Positions 41,387 through 48,522 of a stretch of 64,000 nucleotides of DNA are shown one piece after another. The position numbers were made by a program, and so were the translations under genes. Under the pieces are notes generated by a model, which did no database searches, was not told the DNA's origin, and was given only the letters and a program-made list of their open reading frames with translations. The stretch is from Actinomycetota bacterium (GTDB lineage: Bacteria > Actinomycetota > Thermoleophilia > Gaiellales > Gaiellaceae). Where the stretch lies: positions 201,676 to 265,675 of the forward strand of contig PKYN01000009.1 of NCBI GenBank assembly GCA_003132665.1, read 5' to 3'. The stretch's first letter is position 1; the number at the start of each line of letters is the position of its first letter.

Positions 41387-42721
41387 GTGGGAACCGGCTA
41401 CCTGGCACTGACCGACGCCGACAGGGAGGCGATGCTCGCCGCGATCGGGGTCGCTTCGATCGAGGAGTTGTTTGCCGACGTCCCCGAGCAGGTGCGGCTG
41501 AAGCGCGAGCTGGAGCTGCCGCCGCCCGCCTCGGAGCTCGAGGTCGAGCGCGAGCTGAGCGAGCTGGCCGGGCGCAACGTATCGACCGGGCGCGAGCTCT
41601 CCTTTCTCGGCGCCGGCGTCTACGACCACTACGTGCCGGCGATCGTTGAGGCGATCGTCTCGCGACCGGAGTTCTTGACCGCCTACACGCCCTACCAGCC
41701 CGAGCTGAGTCAGGGAGTGCTGCAGGCCATCTTCGAGTACCAGACGGTGATCTGTGAGCTGACCGGGATGGAGGTCTCGAACGCCTCGGGCTACGACGGC
41801 GCCACGGTCGCCGCCGACGCCTGCTTCATGGCCGCCCACGCAACCGGCCGCAAGAAGATCGCCATCGCCGAGACGGTGAGTCCACAGGTGAGACAGGTCG
41901 TGAAGACATATGCGCCCGGCTTCGGGCTGGAGATCGTCGAGATACCGCACTCCGGCGGAGTCACCGACCCCGAAGCGCTTCTGGCTGCCTCGCAAGGCGC
42001 GGCCGCCGCGATCTTCCAGCAGCCGAACTTCTTCGGTTGCCTGGAGCCCGCGCCCGACCTGGCTCGCGCCGCATCCGAGGCGGGCGCGCTGGCGGTGGCG
42101 CACGTCGATCCACTCTCGCTCGGCGTGCTCGAGGCGCCCGGCGCCTACGGCTGTCAGATCGCGATCGGTGAGGGCCAGGCCGCCGGTAACCGGCTCTCCT
42201 TCGGCGGCCCGCACTTTGGCTTCCTGGCGGCGAAGAAAGAGCTGATCCGGCGCATGCCCGGCCGCATCACGGGCCAGACGGTCGATCGAAGCGGCCGCCG
42301 CGGTTTTGTTCTCACCTTCCAAACGCGTGAGCAGCACATCCGCCGCGAGAAGGCGACCTCGAACATCACGACCAATCAGTCGCTCTGCGCGCTGGCCGGG
42401 CTCATCTACCTCTCCTGGCTCGGCCCGAAGGGCCTGCGCGAGCTGGGGGAGACGTGTCTGGGCCTGGCCCAGCTGGCCAAGTCGAAGCTCGCTCTACCAC
42501 TCGCCTTCGCCGCTCCGTCCTTCAAAGAGCTTGCATTCCGTCTCGATCGACCGGCCGAAGAGGTGGTGCGCGCGGCGAAGAAGAAAGGCGTCAACCCCGG
42601 TTATCCGCTCGGGCGCGACTACCCAGGGATGGAGAACGTGCTGCTGGTCGCCCTGACCGAGAAGCGCTCGCCCGCGGACGTCGAGCGTTTGAGCGCGGTA
42701 CTGAGCGAGGTGCTGGCATGA
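41387..42721 (+). CDS. gcvPA: Glycine dehydrogenase (decarboxylating) subunit 1
   Basis: One half of the two-chain P protein; with gcvPB it decarboxylates glycine. The 444 residues hold the N-terminal PLP-fold half without the cofactor lysine: LSFLGAGVYDHYVPAIVEAI, TAYTPYQPELSQGVLQAIFEYQTVICELTGMEVSNASGYDGATVAADA, FGGPHFGFLA, RRMPGRITGQTVDRSGRRGFVLTFQTREQHIRREKATSNITTNQ. GTG start 6 bp after gcvH. Most actinobacteria use a single long GcvP, so the split form is a marker for this lineage or for a transferred operon. It overlaps gcvPB by 4 bp. Confidence 0.95.
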   Translation: MGTGYLALTDADREAMLAAIGVASIEELFADVPEQVRLKRELELPPPASELEVERELSELAGRNVSTGRELSFLGAGVYDHYVPAIVEAIVSRPEFLTAYTPYQPELSQGVLQAIFEYQTVICELTGMEVSNASGYDGATVAADACFMAAHATGRKKIAIAETVSPQVRQVVKTYAPGFGLEIVEIPHSGGVTDPEALLAASQGAAAAIFQQPNFFGCLEPAPDLARAASEAGALAVAHVDPLSLGVLEAPGAYGCQIAIGEGQAAGNRLSFGGPHFGFLAAKKELIRRMPGRITGQTVDRSGRRGFVLTFQTREQHIRREKATSNITTNQSLCALAGLIYLSWLGPKGLRELGETCLGLAQLAKSKLALPLAFAAPSFKELAFRLDRPAEEVVRAAKKKGVNPGYPLGRDYPGMENVLLVALTEKRSPADVERLSAVLSEVLA

Positions 42722-44214
42722 GCGAGTGGGGCGAGCTGCCGCTGATCTTCGAGCGCTCGAAGGCGGGGCGCTGTGCCTGCTCGCTGCCGCACTACGAGCT
42801 GCCGAAGGGGAAAGTCCCGGCCGCCCTAGCGCGCTCCGAGGCGCCGCGCCTACCCGAGCTGGCCGAGCCCGATCTGGCCCGTCACTTCTCGGCACTGGCT
42901 GATCGGAACTTCGGCATCGACTCCGGCTTCTATCCGCTCGGCTCCTGCACGATGAAGTACAACCCGCGCCTGAACGAGCGCCTGGCCGCGCTTCCCGGCT
43001 TCGCCGATCTGCATCCCCATCAAGTGCCCGAGGATGCCCAGGGCGCGCTCGAGCTTTGCTTCCGCTTGCAGGAGGCGCTGGCGGAGATCTCCGGGCTCGA
43101 TGCCGTCTCGCTGCAGCCGGCGGCCGGTTCGCAAGGCGAGCTGACCGGACTGATGCTGGTGCGCGCCTACTTCGCCGACAGAGGGGAACTGGGCGAGCGG
43201 CGCAAGGTGGTCGTCCCCGACACCGCGCACGGCACCAACCCGGCAAGCGTGACCATGGCCGGCTTCGAGCTGCAGCCGGTCAAGACCGACGCGCGCGGCA
43301 ACCTCGACCTCGACGACCTGCGCCGGGTCGTCGGCCCGGACACCGCGGCGCTGATGCTGACCAACCCCTCGACGCTCGGACTGTTCGAGGAGAACATCGC
43401 CCGAGTGGCGGGCATCTTCCACCAGGTCGGGGCGCTCCTCTATTACGACGGCGCCAACCTGAACGCCGTCTGCGGCGTCTCGCGCCCGGGCGACATGGGC
43501 TTCGACGTCGTCCACTTCAACCTGCACAAGACCTTTTCGACCCCGCATGGCGGCGGCGGCCCCGGCGCCGGCCCGGTGGCGGTGCGCCGCGAGCTCGAGC
43601 CCTTCCTGCCCGTGCCGCGGATCGTTCGCCGCGAGGACGGTTCCTTCGCGCTCGACTCCGAGCAGGCGAAGTCGATCGGACGCGTGCGCGGCTTCCTCGG
43701 CCCCTTCGGCGTGTTCGTCAAGGCCTACGCCTTCATCCGCGTCTACGGCCCCGCGCTGCGCGAGATGTCGGAAGCGGCCGTGCTCAACGCCAACTACCTG
43801 CTGAGCCGGCTGAAGGACGTCTACGAGTTGCGCTACGACCGCCTCTGCATGCACGAGTTCGTGCTCTCGGCCTGCGCGCTCAAGCGCGAGCACGGGATCT
43901 CGGCGCTGGACGTGGCCAAGCGGTTGATGGACTTCGGCATCCATCCGCCCACGGTCTATTTCCCGCTGGTCGTGCCCGAGGCGCTGATGATCGAACCAAC
44001 GGAAAGCGAGTCTCTGGAAACCCTCGACGCCTTCGTCGAGGCGATGCGCCGAATCGCCGCCGAGGCGGTCGAGAACCCGGAGCTGCTGCACGAGGCGCCG
44101 CACGATCGCCCTGTCGAACGCCTGGACGAGGCCGCGGCGGTCAAGCGCGCGATCGTGCGCTACGAGTTCGGCGAGAGCGCACCCGCGTCCGGTCAGCCGG
44201 CAGCCAGCACTTGA
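42718..44214 (+). CDS. gcvPB: Glycine dehydrogenase (decarboxylating) subunit 2
   Basis: PLP-binding half of the P protein. The 498 residues include GSCTMKYNPRLNE, SLQPAAGSQGELTGLMLVRAY, VVPDTAHGTNPASVTMAGF, MLTNPSTLGLFEENI, YYDGANLNAVCG and the cofactor lysine in FNLHKTFSTPHGGGGPGAGPVAV. VKAYAFIRVYG and MHEFVLSAC follow. The ATG at 42718 overlaps the gcvPA stop; the longer track frame runs back into gcvPA. It is last gene of the operon. Confidence 0.96.
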   Translation: MSEWGELPLIFERSKAGRCACSLPHYELPKGKVPAALARSEAPRLPELAEPDLARHFSALADRNFGIDSGFYPLGSCTMKYNPRLNERLAALPGFADLHPHQVPEDAQGALELCFRLQEALAEISGLDAVSLQPAAGSQGELTGLMLVRAYFADRGELGERRKVVVPDTAHGTNPASVTMAGFELQPVKTDARGNLDLDDLRRVVGPDTAALMLTNPSTLGLFEENIARVAGIFHQVGALLYYDGANLNAVCGVSRPGDMGFDVVHFNLHKTFSTPHGGGGPGAGPVAVRRELEPFLPVPRIVRREDGSFALDSEQAKSIGRVRGFLGPFGVFVKAYAFIRVYGPALREMSEAAVLNANYLLSRLKDVYELRYDRLCMHEFVLSACALKREHGISALDVAKRLMDFGIHPPTVYFPLVVPEALMIEPTESESLETLDAFVEAMRRIAAEAVENPELLHEAPHDRPVERLDEAAAVKRAIVRYEFGESAPASGQPAAST

Positions 44215-44274
44215 GTCCTGCCGCTCGAGCGACGATACTCGGCCTACCGGAGCTATCGGAAGAGGGGTGTCGCC

Positions 44275-45786
44275 GTGTCTGAGCCAGGCATGAAAACCTG
44301 CCCGGAGTGCGCAGAGGAGATCAAGCTCGAGGCCAAGGTCTGCCGCTATTGCGGAACGACCTTCTCGCTCATGCAGGTCGGCTATTGCACGACCTGCCAC
44401 AGGGTCAGAGCTACCAGCCAGCTGGGCGTCTGCGTCATCTGCAGTTCGCCGCTGATCGACGTGCGCCTGGAGAGCGAGGAGATCTCCGGGCCGATGGTCG
44501 GCGCCAAGAAAATGGACTCCCCGACGGCGCCGGTAAGCGCATCGACATTCGTTCCGGTCGTAGTGCCTGAGAGCACAACTGCAGGCACAGAGGAAGAGGG
44601 GCTGGAAGAAGAGGAAGAGGAGCCCGAGGAAAGCGAGCCGGAAGAAGAGGAGCCGGAAGAGGAAGACGAGTTCGCTTCGGCGCCGGTCGCTTTCATCGAA
44701 CCCAAGTCCGATCTCACGCCTGCTCCGCCACCGCCGGGGCTTCCGCCCGGCGTTGCCTGGTCAAAGCCGGCTTTCTCGGTTGAGCCGCCCGCCAAAGAGG
44801 AGGAGCCTGTCGCTACCGACGAGGCGCCCGTTGACGAGGAGCCTGCTGCCGAGACGTCTGAAGGAGCACCGCCTGAAGAAGAGGCGCCGCAACCGCCGCC
44901 GACAGCAGAGCCGCGCCCGAACGACGTCGCCGAGCGACTGGCCGCCTTTGGCAGGCGCGCGACTCCCATTCCATCTCCGACGCCTCCGCCTGTCGCCGCG
45001 CCCGGCCCGCCGGTGGCTCCGCCGCCCGGCCCGCCGGCTACGACACCGCCGGTGATCACGCCGAGTACACCCATTTCCCCGGCTACGGCGGAACAAGCGG
45101 CGAGAGCCGCCGTTCCGGCCCCGCCGTCCCGGGTCGATCTTCGTCCCGAGGCGAAGGAGGAAGCCGAGCAGGCAGAGCCGGTCGAGGCGGAGGCGGCGAT
45201 CGCAGTCTCCGAACAGCGTCTGGGAATCGTCCCTTCGCTTGCGCACCGCATCGCTCATCCGCTTTTCCAGCTAGCGGCGATCGCCGTGATCGTCGTCTGG
45301 TTGCTCGAGTTCTACTGGGATCGGAGCCTGCGCGGAACCAGCGACGCCGGCTCGGGCTTCCTGTCGCACTTCGTCGTAGCGACATACGGAAGCGGCCAGG
45401 TGCTTCTGATCGCTGTGCAGGTTGCCATCGTGGCGGCCATCTGCGGCCTGCTCGCACCGACGAGGCTGCTGCCCAAGGGCTGGTTCCGTAGCCGCAAAGT
45501 AAACGAGGAATTCGCCCAGGAGCTGCAGGCGAAGCTCGGCGTGAAGATGATCTACCGGCAGAAGTGGTACCTGCAGAAGATGATCTGCGCCTTCGCCATC
45601 TGGGCGATCGCGCTCGCCTTCTTCGTTCAGGGGATAGCCGGAAAGACCAGCGTCGAGCTGAAGATCGGCGGCTACGTGACCGCGATCGCGCTGATCACTG
45701 GCTTCGTCAGCTCCGCGGTGCTGATGACCAGGCGGACGCCACTCGTTGCCGTCGACGCCGAAGGAAGGATCGGGAGCTCGAGCTAG
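44275..45786 (+). CDS. Double zinc-ribbon membrane protein with long acidic/proline linker
   Basis: The 503-residue chain starts with two zinc ribbons, CPECAEEIKLEAKVCRYCG and CTTCHRVRATSQLGVCVIC (about 8-60). A roughly 260-residue low-complexity stretch follows, first very Glu-rich (EEEEEEPEESEPEEEEPEEED), then Pro/Ala-rich. The last third has about four hydrophobic segments (near 325-342, 365-385, 430-450, 460-478). No enzyme family is recognised. The zinc ribbons should be cytoplasmic. GTG start; an in-frame ATG five codons later is also possible. It follows gcvPB by 60 bp and is convergent with the ABC-2 exporter genes. Confidence 0.65.
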   Translation: MSEPGMKTCPECAEEIKLEAKVCRYCGTTFSLMQVGYCTTCHRVRATSQLGVCVICSSPLIDVRLESEEISGPMVGAKKMDSPTAPVSASTFVPVVVPESTTAGTEEEGLEEEEEEPEESEPEEEEPEEEDEFASAPVAFIEPKSDLTPAPPPPGLPPGVAWSKPAFSVEPPAKEEEPVATDEAPVDEEPAAETSEGAPPEEEAPQPPPTAEPRPNDVAERLAAFGRRATPIPSPTPPPVAAPGPPVAPPPGPPATTPPVITPSTPISPATAEQAARAAVPAPPSRVDLRPEAKEEAEQAEPVEAEAAIAVSEQRLGIVPSLAHRIAHPLFQLAAIAVIVVWLLEFYWDRSLRGTSDAGSGFLSHFVVATYGSGQVLLIAVQVAIVAAICGLLAPTRLLPKGWFRSRKVNEEFAQELQAKLGVKMIYRQKWYLQKMICAFAIWAIALAFFVQGIAGKTSVELKIGGYVTAIALITGFVSSAVLMTRRTPLVAVDAEGRIGSSS

Positions 45787-46544
45787 CTCACGTCGCGGCG
45801 GCTGAGCAACACGACCGCGGCGATCGTGAAGAGCGCCATCCAACCGCCGAGGGCGGCCATCCCGCCGCCGGCGCTGAGGATGTCGGCCGAGTTGCGGCTG
45901 CCGTTTGTCAGGATCGCGCCCGTCGCCTGGAACGGGAAGAAACGGCCGGCGTTCGAGTTGATCGCATTCGAGTGGAGAATCGCGATGATCAGGCCCTCGG
46001 CTATGAAGAGCCAGGCGAAGCTGGCCACGACGGCGCCGATCTGATTTCGAATCACGATTCCGATGCCGCTGCCGAGCGCGCCCCAAAGAGCCGCGGCGAT
46101 CAGTATCCGTCCGATGAATCCGGCGGCGGGCCCGCCTTGAATCGCGAAGTCGACCCCCTTCGCCGGTAACGCGATTGCGAGCTCAAGCGCCACGAGCCCT
46201 TCGGCGAGCCCGACGAGTGCGACGGCGAAGAACATGCCGGCGAGCGCCTTCGCGATCACTATCGAGGTGCGCGAGGGGGTAGCAAGGAGCGTCGGCGTGA
46301 TCGTGCCGTGACGGAACTCGCCGGTCGAGACGATCAGGCCCATGATCAGGGCGATGAAAATGCCGAGCGAACCGATTCCGAGCAGGTCGAGCTGGTCTTT
46401 CGCGCTGGTGATGCTGTGTTTTTGGCTCCCGATGACGCCGGCGACTACGATCAGCGTCATCAGCGCAGAGAGCGCGACCAACAGCCAGAAGAGCGTGCGT
46501 GTGGTGCGGAGCTTCAGCCACTCGGAGGAAAGCGCGGCGATCAC
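45783..46544 (-). CDS. ABC-2-type transporter permease
   Basis: A 253-residue membrane subunit with six hydrophobic segments and the opening EWLKLRTTRTLFWLLVAL typical of ABC-2 permeases. STGEFRHGTITPTLLATPSR is also family-typical. It should form an exporter with the ATPase encoded just upstream; the two overlap by 4 bp (ATGA), so they are translated together. Substrate unknown; related two-gene systems export drugs, peptides or lipids, or do sensing. Its stop overlaps that of the convergent zinc-ribbon gene by 4 bp. Confidence 0.85.
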   Translation of the reverse strand: MIAALSSEWLKLRTTRTLFWLLVALSALMTLIVVAGVIGSQKHSITSAKDQLDLLGIGSLGIFIALIMGLIVSTGEFRHGTITPTLLATPSRTSIVIAKALAGMFFAVALVGLAEGLVALELAIALPAKGVDFAIQGGPAAGFIGRILIAAALWGALGSGIGIVIRNQIGAVVASFAWLFIAEGLIIAILHSNAINSNAGRFFPFQATGAILTNGSRNSADILSAGGGMAALGGWMALFTIAAVVLLSRRDVS

Positions 46545-47425
46545 GTCTTCTCCTCGGAGGTGAGATCGAGGAAGACATCCTCTAGCTGGGTTGCGAGCGG
46601 GGTCAGCTCGTGCAGTACGAGCGAACTGGAGGCGGCGATCTCTCCCACCTGGGCGCTGGTGGCGCCGGCGACGAGCAGCGCCTCGCCATCCTCGGTCACC
46701 ACGAAGCCGGCCTTGGCGAGCTTTTCCTCGAGCGCCTTGGCCTGTGGGCTCGCGACTCGTACGCGCCCGTCTTTGCCGCGCTTGAGCTCCTCGACGCTGC
46801 CGTGGGCGACCAGCTTGCCCTTGTTGATGATCACTACCTCGTCGACGGTTTGCTCGACCTCGGACAGCACGTGGCTGGAGATGAGCACGGCGCGACCCTC
46901 GGCGGCGAGCGAGCGCAAGAAGTCGCGCAGCCAGCGGATCCCTTCCGGGTCGAGGCCGTTCGCTGGCTCGTCCAGGATCAGCACGCCCGGGTCGCCGAGC
47001 AGCGCCGAGGCGAGCGCCAGGCGCTGGCGCATCCCGAGCGAGTAGCCGCCGACGCGCTTCTTCGCCGCTCCTTCGAGCCCGACCGTGGCCAGCACCTCGT
47101 CTACGCGCTTCGCGGGGGCGTGACCGGCGCGAGCGAGCACACGCAGGTGATTGCGAGCCTTACGGCCAGGGTGAAAGCCCGAAGCCTCGAGCACGGCGCC
47201 AACCTGGCAGAAGGGGCGCTCGAGCTGCGAGTAACGCTTGCCGAGGATCGTCGCCTGGCCCGAGTTGGCGTGCACCAGCCCAAGCAGGATGCGCAGCGTG
47301 GTCGTCTTGCCGGCGCCGTTCGGCCCGAGGAAGCCGACCACTCGGCCGGGTTCGACAGTGAAAGAGAGCCCGTCCACAGCTTGCGTCTTGCCGTAGCGCT
47401 TGCGGAGGTCCTCGACGGCGATCAC
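46541..47425 (-). CDS. ABC transporter ATP-binding protein (ABC-2 exporter type)
   Basis: A 294-residue nucleotide-binding subunit. The Walker A is GPNGAGKTTT, the Q-loop lies near GAVLEASGFHPGRKARNHL, the signature is YSLGMRQRLALASALLG, the Walker B is VLILDEPANGLDPEG and the H-loop ISSHVLSEVE. The C-terminal extension (about 215-294) is typical of DrrA/CcmA-like exporters. The start is placed at GTG 47425 (MIAVEDLRKRYG), with GAGAG upstream. The track frame adds 25 residues that do not resemble the family. It lies 55 bp after rlmN on the same strand. Confidence 0.9.
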   Translation of the reverse strand: MIAVEDLRKRYGKTQAVDGLSFTVEPGRVVGFLGPNGAGKTTTLRILLGLVHANSGQATILGKRYSQLERPFCQVGAVLEASGFHPGRKARNHLRVLARAGHAPAKRVDEVLATVGLEGAAKKRVGGYSLGMRQRLALASALLGDPGVLILDEPANGLDPEGIRWLRDFLRSLAAEGRAVLISSHVLSEVEQTVDEVVIINKGKLVAHGSVEELKRGKDGRVRVASPQAKALEEKLAKAGFVVTEDGEALLVAGATSAQVGEIAASSSLVLHELTPLATQLEDVFLDLTSEEKT

Positions 47426-47480
47426 GGGAAGTACTCTCTCACAACGTCCGCGTTCGCGGCGATACGGTCGTCCGGTCTCT

Positions 47481-48479
47481 TCAGGTGCGGCTAGCCGCAC
47501 CGACCGTTCCGGCGAGCTGTCCGCAGGCGGCGTCGATCTCGCGCCCGCGGGCGAGGCGTACGGTCGCCTCGAGCCCCGCCTTCGCCAGCGCCTGGCGGAA
47601 GGAGTAGATGACCGCGCGTGATGAGCCGCGGAAAGCGCCCGTCTCGTTATAGGGGATCAGGTTGAGCTTGAAGCGCCCCGGGTCGAGCAGGCGCACGAGC
47701 GCGCGAGCCTGCTCGGGACGGTCGTTGACGCCGGCCAGCATCAGGTATTCGACCAGCACCTTGCGCCGGCGCAGAGCGTAGAAGCGTTCGCAGGCGGCGA
47801 TCACCTCGGCGATCGGAAAGCGCGCAGTGACCGGCATCAGCGTTCTTCGCAGCTCGTCGTCTGGGGCGTGCAGCGAGAGCGCCAGGCGCACGGGCAGCCC
47901 CTCCACGGCCAGCTTGTCGATTCCAGGCACCCAGCCGGCCGTCGAGACCGACGTGTGGCGATGCCCGATTCCCAGGTCGGGAAGTGCACGGACGGCCGTT
48001 AGAACGGCTGTGAGGTTCATCAGCGGCTCGCCCATGCCCATCAACGCGCCGTGATTGACCTGCTCGACTTGGCGGAAGTAGAGCGCCTGGTCGAAGATCT
48101 CCCAGGCAGTCAGGTTGCGCTTGAAGCCCATCTGTCCGCTGGCGCAGAAGGCGCACTGGAGCGGGCAGCCCGACTGGGTCGAGATGCAGACCGAGCGGCG
48201 GCCGTCGCGGTAGCGCATCAGCACCGACTCGACGGGGTGGCCGTCGTGGGTGCGGAAGAGCGCCTTGACCGTGCCGTCGCGCGCCTCGAGCTGCTGCTCG
48301 AGTGAAAGCGTCGAGAAGGGGACTCGCTCGGACAGCTCCGAGCGCAGGCCCTTCGGCAGCGAGCTCATCTCTTCGTAGGAGCTTGCGCCGGCGCAGGCGT
48401 GCTCCCACACCTGCTTGGCGCGGTAGGAAGGCTGGCCCAGCTCGGTCAGCGTTTGCTCGAGTAGCTCGCGGTCCACCAA
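47481..48479 (-). CDS. rlmN: 23S rRNA (adenine2503-C2)/tRNA methyltransferase RlmN
   Basis: Radical-SAM enzyme methylating A2503 of 23S rRNA and A37 of some tRNAs. The 332 residues contain the iron-sulfur motif SGCPLQCAFCASGQMGFKRNLTAWEI, MGMGEPLMN, VSTAGWVPGI, LALSLHAPDDELR, VEYLMLAGVND, LNLIPYNETG and the C-terminal active-site Cys region GREIDAACGQL. Length and motifs are complete. A strong hairpin separates it from the ABC permease upstream on the same strand, so it should have its own promoter. Confidence 0.95.
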   Translation of the reverse strand: MVDRELLEQTLTELGQPSYRAKQVWEHACAGASSYEEMSSLPKGLRSELSERVPFSTLSLEQQLEARDGTVKALFRTHDGHPVESVLMRYRDGRRSVCISTQSGCPLQCAFCASGQMGFKRNLTAWEIFDQALYFRQVEQVNHGALMGMGEPLMNLTAVLTAVRALPDLGIGHRHTSVSTAGWVPGIDKLAVEGLPVRLALSLHAPDDELRRTLMPVTARFPIAEVIAACERFYALRRRKVLVEYLMLAGVNDRPEQARALVRLLDPGRFKLNLIPYNETGAFRGSSRAVIYSFRQALAKAGLEATVRLARGREIDAACGQLAGTVGAASRT

Positions 48480-48487
48480 GGCAACGG

Positions 48488-48517
48488 TAGCCGCCCGTAC
48501 GTGTGTACGGGCGGCTA
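48488..48517 (-). terminator. Hairpin between the ABC permease and rlmN
   Basis: Perfect 13-bp inverted repeat tagccgcccgtac / gtacgggcggcta with a 4-nt loop, starting 5 bp after the permease stop. There is no long T-run, but the very stable stem in a 43-bp gap suits termination of the tandem ABC operon. Confidence 0.7.
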
Positions 48518-48522
48518 TGCCG

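Noticed and set aside
39929-42337. 802-codon minus-strand ORF opposite gcvT-gcvH-gcvPA
   Set aside because: High-GC antisense shadow. The plus strand carries three complete, motif-rich gcv proteins, while this translation is Arg/Gly/His/Asp repeats without any family motif.
42850-44400. 516-codon minus-strand ORF opposite gcvPB
   Set aside because: Antisense shadow of gcvPB; no recognisable domain.
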